NCBI GenBank assembly: GCA_023052935.1
Contig: CM041292.1
Coordinates: 89,883,169-89,947,168 of the forward strand
Origin: Piezodorus guildinii
Lineage: Eukaryota > Arthropoda > Insecta > Hemiptera > Pentatomidae
Reading direction: 5' to 3'
Length of the DNA: 64,000 nucleotides
The position numbers and the translations under genes are program-made. The notes below the pieces were generated by a model. It worked only from the letters and a program-made list of their open reading frames with translations, made no database searches and was not told where the DNA came from. The stretch's first letter is position 1. Every line of letters begins with the position of its first letter. Shown here piece by piece: positions 11,301-22,500 of the stretch.

Positions 11301-11579
11301 ATATTTTGGAATCACATTAGAAAAGAGATCAGCATCATCAGTATTAACTTCAACAGGCAAATCTGTTGGATTTGGAAGAGGAAGATTTTTTTGAGTTCGT
11401 AGCCAACTAAGAGTGGAACAAAGTAGACTTAATGTTTTACCTGTTCCAGTTGGACTTTCAAGAACACCAAATTTTCTATCTTGTAAACATTCAATAACTT
11501 TAGTCATGTACTTAACTTGTTCTTCATAGGGTTCAAAGGGAAAATCCACTTCAATTCCTTCAATGTCAACTTTAGACAT
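8370..11579 (-). CDS. RTEL1: RTEL1, regulator of telomere elongation helicase (ATP-dependent Fe-S DNA helicase)
   Basis: A 1069-codon uninterrupted frame. The N-terminus (VDFPFEPYEEQ, MTKVIECLQ) matches RTEL1 rather than DDX11, FANCJ or XPD. Visible motifs: Walker A ESPTGTGKT (res. 41-49); the four Fe-S cysteines C135, C153, C162 and C197; DEAH box (240-243); motif III-type LTSGTLAP; motif IV FFPGYATL (about 530); motif V SEGLDFS (598-604); motif VI QAIGRVIR (659-666). A basic PAKRRK stretch (about 956-961) could be a nuclear signal. Residues 989-1069 resemble the harmonin-N-like domain of RTEL1. No C-terminal RING-type cysteine cluster is seen. The family unwinds D-loops and G-quadruplexes in recombination control and telomere/replication maintenance in the nucleus. 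The first ATG is used because it starts exactly where orthologues start. All helicase residues look intact. The lack of introns is unusual next to the spliced neighbours. Confidence 0.93.
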   Translation of the reverse strand: MSKVDIEGIEVDFPFEPYEEQVKYMTKVIECLQDRKFGVLESPTGTGKTLSLLCSTLSWLRTQKNLPLPNPTDLPVEVNTDDADLFSNVIPKYLFPRVIYSSRTHSQLSKAMLELQKTAFKNFKVTILGSRDQMCIHPQVKNEPNLSLKNALCSLHMRNKTCHFGNNVERVKDDITFTEGITDIEDLISKSTKKGCCPYYMARELQEKADVIFMPYNYLFDYHIRKALKISLVNSVIILDEAHNIDKVCEEACSVSIKSSDIALAISDVTKEMQVMYNDIESGFLMVERDYTSENLCFVKEKLASLETVIDQLKVSKDVTITQNGSYIFELLQRAGIDAETSQELIRVCTQIYEFLSIISDSNSRRGGSLKKLADDLTIINSTVEGSNLQMPEKDFRVFIEEEVVRNSFGGFNAKDSKGGKIVNYWCFNPGFSLNNVMIDSIRSLILTSGTLAPISSFVKEMSLNTPVTAECTHIVSKDQVFVCQVEVGPRNIQLKCNYANRQNTDYWQELGLTLQNFFRIIPDGVLLFFPGYATLNIAVKMWRESGLWEKLGHLKPIFIEPKSKSELQQVSQEYYKAIETGRGRGAVFIGVCRGKISEGLDFSDQYGRAVIIAGLPYPPLYDPKVKLKKQYIDQNRKNNTDLTGDVWYVLEATRAVNQAIGRVIRHSEDYGAIILCDAQFNNQNIVQNLSKWVQQRITKPRTFGESIGVLRNFFRKNQSSAAAKFTIAQNKMVCTPSFDHSSSRGLRRSEIHHSQNQFSQLSTIEGANLQSIDNSSKSSVFLSKIKAKTSLESRLNIVSNLLNHYENISQFNSTKQSKSCLENLDKDELYSNPVESGSSFQFFNHMLKNDNLLNVLDRVIEDFEKKCLLYTEKFKIESTPSFIFDVPEPLADFAPKTYQNFELDGNKSKEVESLIKRLHQLSIKMEGAIGKDYKSSSSNLLLGDISLAEESLNAPAKRRKIKLEFIKIDDIHLPGSDQLSREKEKRLNDTKNFLIELKSTLEPSSYSQLMGLIKKFSSEEDFKETVSYLQILFPETDEEFKSLFKRCYLLFTGKWEKEFKKYCLENNI

Positions 11580-12985
11580 TTCTAAAATTGAATTATATGA
11601 TCATTAAAATAAAGAATTGAAATTAATTTTAATGACTTGAAATTATTGCAGTTCGGATGACAGTTGTATTTCCTTGGTGACCACCCAGTAATACTAAAAA
11701 TAATAAGTTATTTCAAGAGAAACACAACAACTTCAAAGTAAAATTCTAAAGTAATTGCCATAAGCATAAAGTACCAAGGTTATAAATTATAAATACGTAA
11801 CTGTCCAACTCATCATTTTTCAATAACACGAAATTAAAATTACACTCTGCACCTTAACTAAAGTGTAAAACATATTTTAAATTGATAACACAGATTTTGC
11901 GCGAAATTCAATCCAGCGAGGTTGTGAACAAGGAGGATCGCTAAAAGAGTATCTATTGATGACAACATTGCTAATTTAAAATAATTGAATTCCTATACAA
12001 GTATTACCTTTTGGGAATTTATATTTTATAGATAAGATCCAAGGATACATTATATTTGCATTAAGGGATTTAGCCAACCTTACGCTCTAGAAAGGTAGGT
12101 CACCCTAGAACGCCCTGAAGTATCTCTTCAGACTTCATAAATGCCCTTGAGTATAGTCTGAAGACTACAGGATACAACGCAGCCGTAGTTAAAGAGGAGG
12201 AAAAGAAGCCAACATACTATGAATATACATTGAGGAAGAGGATGGTGGGAAGGATGAAATAGCTTAAAGGCTTAATGGAGTATCGAGAAATTAGAACTAT
12301 GGGTTTTCCACAAGAGAAATTCGCCAATTGCCCAGATGCATGATTGTAAATATACTAAATTTTAATAATCTATCAATCAACGACGCAAAAACAAATGGCT
12401 GGGTAAAGTTAAGCCTCCTGAATTTACCAACACATTCTGTTCGGGTCCTGTAGAGCAGCGAACCAGTTACGCATTCCAAGCGGTGTTTCAGCAACCTATA
12501 ATATTGCACCTCACTAATGCTTCCTTTTCGACTTTACTCGTAAATTACTTACTTAAGAATCTTCTTTGTTTTTAATTGTTTAGGTTTCATATCCACCTTA
12601 ACCTTTGAAGATGAATTAATTTCAATAGATAGTGTTCTCTGGGGAAGGTACTGTTTTTTGTAGATCCTTCAACGCGATTATAAATCTACCTAGGATCGAT
12701 AAAGATAATAAATTATTTGTATGTGTATATACATTAATCACTTGTTTTTAAGTTTACGAACTAATCTAAAATTTGATAAATGTACATCTTGACTAAGAGC
12801 TGAATCCCGGACAGTATTACGTTTACAGATAATAACTAACTAGTCTCAAATAAAAGAAAATTTGGTGTAGTTTAAAGCATTTCCATTTACTTTTATCTTT
12901 AGACATGTTGTTTATTGCCCGATTCGAAATGTATTCTTTTAAGATAATTTTATCAATTGGACTGCTAAACCGAAAAATTTTGAAA
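11580..12985. other. RTEL1 upstream region, AT-rich, no gene recognised
   Basis: Presumed promoter side of RTEL1. A somewhat GC-richer block at about 12090-12530 has several open stretches with stops in every frame and no motif I recognise. It may be an old repeat. Confidence 0.4.
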
Positions 12986-12989
12986 CCTA

Positions 12990-13195
12990 AAGATAAATAT
13001 TGTACATTTCTACCCTTTATCCTTCTGCAATTTAAATCCTCAGTCCACTCACTTGAAACAAGATCGCGCCATTCCGACCTTTACTTTCCTACTCATAGAA
13101 TTAAAACTTTTGATTGTTCCTTTCTTGCCTGCTCCTCTACTCTCTAGGATTCTTTAGCTACTTATGTCTGCCGTGCAGCATCTCTGTCTTCATTC
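12990..13195 (+). pseudogene. LINE ORF2 C-terminal fragment (CR1/L2-Jockey style)
   Basis: Encodes SSVHSLETRSRHSDLYFP then FDCSFLACSSTL, which parallels the better copy at 60985-61298 (SSVHSRYTRSRPSDLY ... FDRSFLIRSSTLWNFL). This is the conserved extreme C-terminus of CR1/Jockey-like reverse transcriptase proteins. A TAG replaces the W of the TLWN motif. It is a 5'-truncated dead copy. Confidence 0.6.
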
Positions 13196-13964
13196 TAACC
13201 CATACATTTTCAATACCTTCTGTCATCCCAAAAAGACGCTTAACAATTGTGATATTTATATTCTAGATAACATACTTTGAAAGAGGACAGATATTTGTTC
13301 ATTGTCTAAATTTAAACTCTGATGTCAATTCATTTCAATTTGTTCAACACAATTATCTTATGAATTTTTTTTTTTTTTTTTGTATATAATTTTAAATATT
13401 GATTAATTTAAAATTTTGTCCTTTCTCATCTAAAAAATCACCTTTCCCATTAAATTGATTCTTTCTCTCAGGAAAAAAACAACACTTTTTGGGTATTTCA
13501 AATAATCTAGAGTACTGCAAAGGTCAGAAATATGGATTTATAATGGCTATTAACCACAAAATATACTAAAATATAAGAACTATCCTATTTGATCCTTTTA
13601 TTTATTATTTTTTTTTATAAAGATTTTATTGATATATTAAAAATCTGGTGAGCGCATCGCACGACTTTCATTTGTTACCGTTATTTATATCAATTTAAGA
13701 ATTTTGAAACACATATAGAAACGAAATCTTCAGCTTTAGTAATTAACTAATATTTTTAGGTTTGGAAAAAAATTAACTAAGAAAATATTTTTTTCTCATT
13801 TCTCCTCTAGTTGCCTGTTAAATTCGTTCAACTTGTATATTTCGCCATTTTTTATTAATAGTAATAAAATGATATTGTTATTTTTTTTGGAAATTACAGA
13901 ATTAGAAGTACTTTAGAGAAAGAAAATTCAAAAATTCGAAATTTAAGCCCTGTCAGACTATTCA

Positions 13965-14245
13965 TAGGGGAGCCCATGACTGAGTGACTAGCGCTAGACT
14001 CTCATGCTAAAGGTTGTGAGTTCGAATACCAGTCCCGGTGGGACTTTTATAAGGATGTAATTAAATGGGGATTCACTCACAGCCCCTCCCCCGGGTATGT
14101 GAGACCGTCAGCCTAGTGGTGGCCACTCACAAGAGTAGGCGTAGGGAGTGATGACCCTACACTACGAAATGCATCGAGAAACGTGAGTGTAATCTCCCCA
14201 GAAAATTACACGCCCAGGGCCTAAACGGCCTGTCGCGCCACTGGA
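13965..14245 (+). repeat. tRNA-derived SINE, family 1, copy 2
   Basis: The tRNA-like head runs GAGTGACTAGCGC (A-box region, near 13982), then CTCATGCTAAAGG and the B-box-like GAGTTCGAATACC (near 14018-14030). The CAT in anticodon position suggests an elongator tRNA-Met-like source; that origin is an inference. The body contains GTAGGGAGTGATGACCCTAC and ends with CCACTGGAAG. The flanking AGACTATTCA (13955-13964) and AGACTATTTCA (14246-14256) look like a slightly diverged target-site duplication. Confidence 0.8.
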
Positions 14246-14505
14246 AGACTATTTCAATCAGAATGAAACCTACATTATATTAAAGTCAATTAAATTTTAC
14301 ATTGATATTCGAGTTTATCAAAACTGTAAGAGCCCTTTAGGAAAAAATTATAAAAAAAGTGCAAAATGCATGGTGTAAAGTAGCTCTTCTGGTTTGCCAA
14401 TTTTGATGAAAAAGATTGGGACTCAGGGGGGCCTAAATTGTGTATTTTCGGAGAAAACTCAAATTCGAAAATTTTCACGATCACAATACTTTCTCTTACT
14501 ATATA

Positions 14506-15770
14506 CAGTAGCACACAGTGAAAATGATACACCATACAAATTTCACAAAATGTTCATTTATTATGTACAATAATATATTTTTTTAAAAAAGGTTCTCTCT
14601 AAAATATTACACATTTTATCTAGAAAAAAATAAATATCTCTCTTGAACAATAATTAATAATGCCTGAGCATAAAAATAACAAAATGAAATTCCAGACCTC
14701 ACAGTGAAAATGATACACAATAATAAAATTTAATTTAAAAGTAATTTTATATAACTTTAATATCTTGTTGGAAGTCCTTTGTTGTTGATTTCTTCTCTTA
14801 AGCGGTTTGGGATGTATTCCACGAGTTTTTGGGTAAAATCTGGGGTAATTTTCTCCCATTCTTCTAAGACTGCCTTTTTTACATTTTTTTGTTTGTAATA
14901 TTATGTTTTCAAATTTATGTCTCCAATTTTGCCCACAAATGTTCAATGACATTTAAATCTGGTGACTGCGCAGGTGTCTTTATAAGTTTGGGACAGTTAA
15001 ATGTAAGCCATTCTTTCACTATCAACGAAGAATGCTTGGGGTCATTAACTTGGTAAAAAGTAAAAATATCTTTTAATCCAAGTTTTTCAGCACTTACCTT
15101 CAGATGTTGCCTTAATATGTCCACATATTAATGTTTATCCATTATACCTTCTATGAAATACAGATTTCTCACACCAGAGGCTGCCATGCATCCCTACACC
15201 ATCACACTCCCACCTCCATGTTTCACAGTCGGTAAGAGATTTTGCTTGGAAAATGCTTCTCCAGGTTTTCTCCAAACGTATCCACGTCCATCCGACCCAA
15301 AAATGTTAAATTTGCTTTCATCAGGAAAAATAAACTTTTTCCAAAAGTCAAAATCTTTGGAAATGTGCTCATTTGCAAATTTTAGCCGGTCTTTTTGATT
15401 CTTTTACTAATGAACACCTTTTTCCTAGTAACTCTACCATGAAAATTGTGTTTCCTTAGGACGCGACGCAAGTTTCCGCACTAACAATCTTCTTAAAATA
15501 ATTTTCCACTTCTTTGCAATTTTTGGTGCACTCATTCTTGTTTTGTTTTTTTACATATCTCAGAATCCACCTTTCGTCAGCATCGAAAAGTATCTTTTTG
15601 GGACTTTTCCTCTTCTTATTAAAAAGCATATTTTCCCTTTTATATCTTTCTACAATGTGTTGTATTGTTGCATGACTTTTCTGAAAAAGTTCGCCAATTT
15701 CTCGCAATAAGTTATTTTTGACATATTTATAGAAATATAATAGGTGTATCCTTTTCACTGTGAGCTACTG
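14506..15770 (-). mobile_element. Tc1/mariner-family transposon, 1265 bp, TA target duplication
   Basis: The ends are CAGTAGCACACAGTG and its near reverse complement CACTGTGAGCTACTG, flanked by TA on both sides (14504-14505, 15771-15772). A second copy of the terminal motif, CACAGTGAAAATGATACAC, lies inside at about 14699, giving an IR/DR-like left end. The interior encodes a broken Tc1 transposase on the minus strand. Its left end sits within TIR repeat copy C. Confidence 0.9.
14915..15758 (-). pseudogene. Tc1-like transposase, frameshifted
   Basis: In order on the minus strand: a helix-turn-helix region (res. equivalents around LLREIGELFQKSHATIQHIV, 15650-15710), then KNECTKNCKEVENYFKK. 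The first catalytic Asp block PDESKFNIFGSDGRGYVW (near 15300) is followed by GGGSVMVWGCMAASGV (near 15190). The last block is VNDPKHSS (near 15045) and QSPDLNVIEHLW (near 14945), with Asp and Glu spaced as in DD34E enzymes. The frame breaks between these blocks, so the protein is dead. Confidence 0.88.
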
Positions 15771-15841
15771 TATTTTGTATGTATATAGGTAAGTGAAAGT
15801 AAAAATCTGTAAAAGTAGTCCGGTACCTACAATTGATTGAC

Positions 15842-18790
15842 GTTGATTTCCAAAAGGTACTAAAGGACATTTTTTTCAAAGTTGATATTTTCACATATCT
15901 GTATGCTAATGGTTTAGTTTTATCTAAATCCTTCTTCAAATTTTATCAAAAAACATAAAATCCTTTAAAAAGTTTTAAAAATTGCATTTCATCCCTAAGG
16001 TACTAAGTCCACATTTTATTTCATTCCAAAAGGTACTATATCCATGTTTCTTCCAAAACGTACTATATCCTATGTAAACAGATACAACCTTCTTTTATTT
16101 CCTTCCATAAGGTACTGTATTTCCTACTATACGGCGAAGCACCTATCCTTTAATATATCACTATTAATTTATTGTTTTCATCATTTTATGCATTTTTTAT
16201 TGTTCATTTAGCACGACTTGAATCACGCTATTATTTAATCAATGGTTTTAACGTAATAATCAGTTTTTAGTCCTTTTGAACAACTTAATTGCGTCGCTAG
16301 GTTCTCGTAGTTGTCAATTAATTAAGTTTTTTTTATAGTATTTCTTCTTGCAGCAACATAAATTTGGTTTAAAATTTTTCAGAAACTCACATTTTAGTAG
16401 AATAATGGTATTTGATGGAGCAAATACTTGGAATTAGCATTCCACGAACTTGCCAAATATGTGAAGAAAATCCGTACCAGATCTAACTTAGTAGTCGATT
16501 TTTTTATGTAAAATAAAAGTTATTATTTGTCAGTATCTTCGGTTAAATATTGTTTACACGTCTTTAATAACATAGTTAAATTTGCTAAATCCACACAAAT
16601 AGTAAATACAAGTTCAAAACAAACTTCATATAGTGCCATAAATAGATATTTATCTACAGTGAGTGTCAAAAGTATTTGGAATTCGTATTTCTTTTCATTT
16701 AATAAGTATATTTCACGGCTATGAATTTATATAATTCTTTTTCACTCACAAATCTTTAAAAGAGACTCCCATTAAGGAAAATCACAGACGAGTAACCGAA
16801 AAGTTTATTGTTTTTAAAAATATCCGATTAATATTGTAAAATTAAAAGATCGTTCAGTGTCAAAAGTATTCGGAAATCGTAATATCCTGTTGTTTAATGG
16901 TTTCAAATTTCAATATTCTCACTAATCTTGGACATAATTTTATGTTCTAAACAAGTTTCCTCTCTCATGTAATATATACCCAACCATTGAAAGATTTTTT
17001 TTTTTTTAAATAAGGCCCTAAAATAAAAACGCAACGATCGTACAGCGCCCTAGAATAATTCTTAACACGTTCACACGTTAAAACTAACGAGAATTAGTTG
17101 AGATGTTGAAAAAAATTTAAGAGAATATATGGATGGCTATGTACAGTGTAGATAATATAATAATAAAATATAAAAGCAAAAAATTGAGCGTGCAAAAAAT
17201 ATTAAATGTTAAAACTGACAGACTGATTTTTCATCTAATAAGAAAACAACACCTCAAATGAGTAAACCTTAGCTTATTTTTGAATTTTTCAGAACTTCTG
17301 GATACACAATAAATGTTTCAATTGTTCTCCGCGTTCTAAAAAAATATGACGAAAAGAAAAACATGGTACAAGAAGCACTGAAAACGTCTTTCAGCAGGCA
17401 AGGCAATAAGAGAATAGGCTGAATGTTAGTAACATTTTTTTAAGAGAGGGTTGATGAATTAAAATGTTTACAGATGACTCCCATACTAAAATACATGGTT
17501 CTTATGAAAAAATTATGGTTTGAAGGAAACCAAATAAAGAATTTAGTATGCCACAGTAAAACACCTTGAGCGGTCAGTGGTAGTTAAGTATATTTTTCTT
17601 TGAAAAAGTTTAATAGTATTGGATTCATGGACAGGATTATTAATAGGTTTGTGTATTTTATAAGTATGAAATGCCAAAGTTAAAAGTAGAAGAATAATTA
17701 CGTATAAATTAAATTTTTTACAAACGCGCGTCCATGACTCTGGACATATATACGTTATCTATTCAGATTTAGTTCCTGCAAAATTACTAAAAAGTTCTCG
17801 AAATCTCTCTTCGATTATTTCTTTCAAGTTTAATTAAGTATTTATGGGTCCTACTAAAAAGGAAAATCAAGAGATACTATATTGAAAATGAAAATGCCTC
17901 AAGATACAATAAGTGCTTGAGTGGAATATTATTCCACACCAAACAATCAATTAATTACTAATATAAATTCCCAGTAGGCTAAGATGTATAATTATACAAA
18001 AAGTTTTACCAACTGGATGTTTATTTATGATCACTGCATAAATATAATTAGGAAACCACGTAATTCCGAAAACTTTTGACACCATTAACATACACTATTT
18101 TTAATATTTTCGTAAATGAACATTCAAAACGTTAAAAATAAAAAGATTTTTGTCGTAATTTTTGGTTTGGGCTATTGTGTACCTTCCTTCTAACATTATA
18201 AAGTGGATAAGAACTCTTTAAAAACGAATAAAATAAGTTAAAAGCAAGCAAATTACGGACTGGTAGTGAATTCCGAATACTTTTGACACTCACTGTATAT
18301 ATTCTTATAGTGCCATAAATAGATAAATTGTCCTTTGAATATTAACTTTCTTTATGAATAATAGATAATCAATGTAATTAACCAAAAAAGAAAGATATTT
18401 CTCAGAGAGAGAATAAGGAAATATATATAATTTAGTAATTAATAATATAAAGACGTTATCGGTAATGTTGTATCAGGAAAGTTATCGTGACTGTTACCAA
18501 CTTATCTCGTGTTATATTCTTCCAAAAAGTACTATATCCCTTTTAATTATTTCCAAAAAGTACTACATCCATGTTTCGTTCCAAAAAGCACTCTATCCAT
18601 ATTATATTGTTTAAAATAATCGGAAAAGTGCAATAATTTGGAAAAATGAGTGGGCAACACACTTAAAAATCATCTTTTGATTTTAATAAAAAAAGAATCC
18701 CTTAAATTGGTCCAATAATAAATAAATGATAGATTTTTGCGTTTCCTGTAAAATTTTCTAAAGTGGATATAGTACCTTTTGGAAATCAAC
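15842..18790. mobile_element. Unclassified DNA element with inverted ends and a repeated 20-bp subterminal motif
   Basis: The left end TTGATTTCCAAAAGGTACTA (15843-15862) is the reverse complement of the right end at 18770-18789. The motif TTCCAAAAGGTACTATATCC or close variants recurs near 16025, 16051 and 16102 on the left and near 18520, 18551 and 18579 on the right, all in the same orientation. The interior is split by the Tc1-like element at 16657-18295. No coding frame was recognised. The class is unknown. Confidence 0.6.
16657..18295. mobile_element. Tc1-like element with duplicated (IR/DR) ends, 1639 bp
   Basis: The left end CAGTGAGTGTCAAAAGTATT is mirrored by AATACTTTTGACACTCACTG at the right, each flanked by TA. 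Second internal copies lie at about 16856 (CAGTGTCAAAAGTATTCGGA) and 18069 (TTCCGAAAACTTTTGACACC), giving the double-repeat ends known from Sleeping Beauty-type Tc1 elements. No intact transposase is visible. A 20-bp direct repeat, TATAGTGCCATAAATAGATA, lies outside the element on both sides (16629-16648, 18306-18325). Confidence 0.75.
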
Positions 18791-19280
18791 ACCTCAATTA
18801 AGCTTGCCTCATCTGCTGGACCCATTAAAAACTTTTATATTCATCTCTGAACTTTCCTATTCAAAATAAACCAGGAACAACTTTTAGGATCATTCGTATA
18901 TAGGATAGCGGTAAAAGGTTAAGATTGGGTTTTTTTACATGGTAAGAAAGTTAAAAATAGAAGACAAGAAAAATAAAACCTATTTTCAAGGCTTAAAATT
19001 TGGTTACTCCGCTAAATTAAATTGTGAGTGTTTTGGTATGTTTAATAGAGATTCAGCAGCACTTTTAGTATAAGAACATCTGTAGTTTATTTAATGAATC
19101 AGGATCCAAAGAATAACAAGTTAATTTTACAAAGAATTTTATTAACAAACATTTGATTTTGATCATCAATTCTCTCAGAAGTCTGTTTACATTAATCAGT
19201 CACTTGTGTAGTATCTATGTCCGTTTTTAATTGTAAGTTCAAAGCTTTTAAAAAGAATGCTTAAAAATACTACTTAAATA
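18791..19280. other. AT-rich spacer
   Basis: No recognisable feature; it lies downstream of the TRAPPC3 3' end. Confidence 0.4.
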
Positions 19281-19286
19281 TTTATT
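19281..19286 (-). terminator. Candidate poly(A) signal for TRAPPC3
   Basis: AATAAA on the minus strand about 240 bases past the TRAPPC3 stop codon. Position is plausible; use is not shown. Confidence 0.4.
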
Positions 19287-19527
19287 AAAGAGAAGTAGGT
19301 TTACATTTTAATGCATTTTATGTTTACCTGATTATTAAGATTATTTTTAAACATAGGTAATGGTTAAAAGTTTTTTCTAAGCATTTTTATATAATTTGTA
19401 ACAAATAGTTATTTTAGCTCATTGGAATGTATTATTATAATATAATTAAGTTATATTTTCAGTTGGTATATTTACATTATTTTACAAATTTGTAATTAAT
19501 ACAAAAATCAAGAATGATAACATAGTA

Positions 19528-22500
19528 CTAATCTTCTCCGGCAGGGATTGCATCCTCAAGCCGTTTAATGAATTTTACCCTAAGTTCTGTACAACTGTCC
19601 CCTTTTAAGTGATCTTGAACAAATGTGGATGAAACGTCCATTTGAACCTGTAAAGAAAAATATTATATTTTATGGTTAAAGAAAAACAACCAGAAAAAAT
19701 ACAGTTTTTTTTATGGGCACAATCCTAGCTGTGAGGTGTCTCTACTTCTGGATGGAAAATGTCGGAGAATAACCTGTAAAACTTTCAAGGAATTTGACCA
19801 TGCAGGAAATACACCAGGGTTGCAGTTTAAGCCCTATCCTCACTATATTGGTTCTGAAAGATGTGTTGTGAAAAACAAAACTAAGACCGAGATGCTTTCG
19901 AATCCGATATAGGAACCATGCAGCTTACCTACGCTAGCATTTTCTGCTGAACTTTACATAATTTAACTTACATAACAAAACATAATCCCAGTAAAAATGA
20001 TAAAACTTAGCCTCCCAGCCATCCTTCCTGCCCTTCTGCTGCACATATAAAGCTTCACCCTTCAAAACTCCATTTTCTCTTCCGCTTGGAAAAAGGTCTT
20101 AGTACACCTATTGAATAAGGTACCTTCTCCTTCCTCAGGTTCTGATTTTAGAACAATATCCATCCTCTCAAATTTGTCAAAGCCCTTTGAAAGAATAGTT
20201 CATTCTCAGAGCACTTCTTTCCAAGAGGACAAAGCAGTTCTTAATCCTTACCAATCAGATTTCCGTTCTGGTTAATCCATGCACACAGCTTTATTGAAAA
20301 TTATCCAAGACCTTTATTCTTCCATAGACCAACAGAAAATCACAATCCTTATCCTCTTTGATTTTTCTAAAGCCTTTGATTGTATCAATCACTCCATCTT
20401 CCTCTCCAAACTACAAGATATTTCCTTATCAAATAGTGTCTTGAACTGGTTCCAATCCTTCTTGTTGCTGCATTCCCAAAAAGTCATCATTCTAAACAAA
20501 TCTGCCTCATCACCGCTTTATCTCTCTCCAGGTGTTCCTCAAGGATCATCTCTATCTCCGACCTTATTTTAAATCTTCATAAATGACCTACCTGGATCTA
20601 TCCAACATTCCCAGTATCATCTGTAGTAGATGACCTATAATTTTACCTGTCTTTCCATCCTTCTGAAATACTCGAGGCTTCCCATAAAATCCAAGAAGAT
20701 ATCAATAGCATTAACCGCTCGCTGGGCTTCAGAAAGTAAACTGAGCCTGAATCCAGCAAAAACAAAGGCAATGCTTATTGGCTCAAAACCCTCCCTCCGT
20801 TCACTTCCTTACTACACATTACTCAAAGGATGATTTTAAAAAAAAAAAAAAAAAAAAAACCTTACCACCTTCCTACATTACCATCCCACATTCATATGAA
20901 TTGCACATTGTGTAACTCATTGCATAGTACAGCAGTTTTGTTTTGTTTTTTATAGAAAATATAATTTTTTCTAGCACCATTGTTTTGTTTTTATTGGAAA
21001 AATAGAATTATTCTGGCACTTGATTTGTTTACAATAGAAAATAGAATTTTTTCTTCCATTAATCATGAGAAACACAATGTTATAAAATTTAGAGATATGT
21101 AGATATGGTATGATAGGAATCTGGGCCACAGACTAAACCAAGATATTTTGTTTATATTGACAACAGTAATACGAACAGAAGTCTTTTAACTTATTTATAC
21201 CATTATTTTTTTTGAATTCCTAATTGATAAAAATAATAATTAACTAGAGGTATAGCATTTATATAGTCGCTCTAGGCTAAAAATATATATAATAATCTTA
21301 GTAAAAATGGTACGTTTTACATTTATTATGCACGATCAGAAGATCAGCATTAATCTGATTTTTTTGGCTCTTCATCATCTCCCTAATGTGCAACTTTTCT
21401 GCATTATTAGAATTAGGAAAAAAATGTTTTTCAGCTCATACTACTGAAAGACATATGTGAATTTAGCTATATGATAAATTAAAAACATTAAATTTATTTA
21501 ATTATGATGCACTAAATTTTGGCTATAATGCCATCAGCTTCTGGTGCAAAGAATGATTTTTATCTGCAAGTAAAAATATAGTTTATTAAAAAATAATCAA
21601 TCTCATAATTATTGCCAAAACGTAGTGAATCATAATTAAACAAAATAGTTGTAAAATTAATTAAAAAATATAAATACTTTCTACTTACCATTTCTAGGGC
21701 TCCTCTAAGAACACCTGTAAGTATATTACAATACTTAAGATTCAAACAATGATCAGGTAATTCAACAAATTCAGTCAGAGGATTCGCCTCAAATTGAAGA
21801 GAGAATTCATCACCTGAGGCACTCCAGTTGGCCAAAGTAGGGGTGATTCCAAGATATAATCGAAATCCAGCCTAATTATCAAAAAGAACATTACATAGGG
21901 GAAAATTTCAAATACCAATTTATAGTATGAAAAATGAAATACAAAATCTGGTGCAAGCAACACAGGACTTTCACTAACCTCGCCATTTAAAATCAATTTA
22001 AGAACTTTCAAATAAACTTGAAGTTGAAAAAAGTTTTTTTTTTAAGTTAATTTAAATGAAAAGTTTATTTAGTTTCATTGGAAACATATTATTTAGATTT
22101 AATAATACAGCAATATCAAATTGTTACATGTAATTATCAGTAATAATTGTATGCCCTATTTGTCACTTTACACTGCCTTTTACAACTTTGTATATAGGAC
22201 AATATTTTTTTATAAAATCTTTAGCTTTCCAATGGGATATTATACATCTATAATACTATTCTCAAGTTCAGAAATCCAAAAATTTCATTAAATAAATATT
22301 TTTGCTATTTTCTCTTTTAGGTGGTAATCACATTTGTTAAACTTGTATATGTATATTTAGCAATGCTAATCGGATCATATGGTCAATTTAATAAAATCTA
22401 TCAAATTAGATTTAGAGAATAATATCAAAAGTAACACAAACTTTATCATAAAATAAAGGCATAACATTTTGGGCGTATAGTTGTCTTAAATATGAAATTT

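Larger units (their letters stand above)
13639..15811 (-). mobile_element. TIR repeat family, copy C, interrupted by a SINE and a Tc1 element
   Basis: Reverse orientation. The end-type terminus AAAAATCTGGTGAGCGCA lies at 13639 and the start-type terminus GGTAAGTGAAAGTAAAAA near 15789-15806. The body is split by the SINE (13965-14245) and by the Tc1 element (14506-15770), which landed at a TA in the start-type terminal block. Removing the insertions leaves a copy of roughly 600 bp. Confidence 0.75.

Noticed and set aside
8370..11579. Alternative identity as DDX11/CHL1 or FANCJ
   Set aside because: The N-terminal VDFPFEPY.EQ and MTKVIECLQ pattern and the C-terminal harmonin-like region fit RTEL1; DDX11 and FANCJ lack these.
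15153..15398. 81-codon plus-strand frame
   Set aside because: Exact antisense of the broken Tc1 transposase (the PDESKFN region lies on the other strand).
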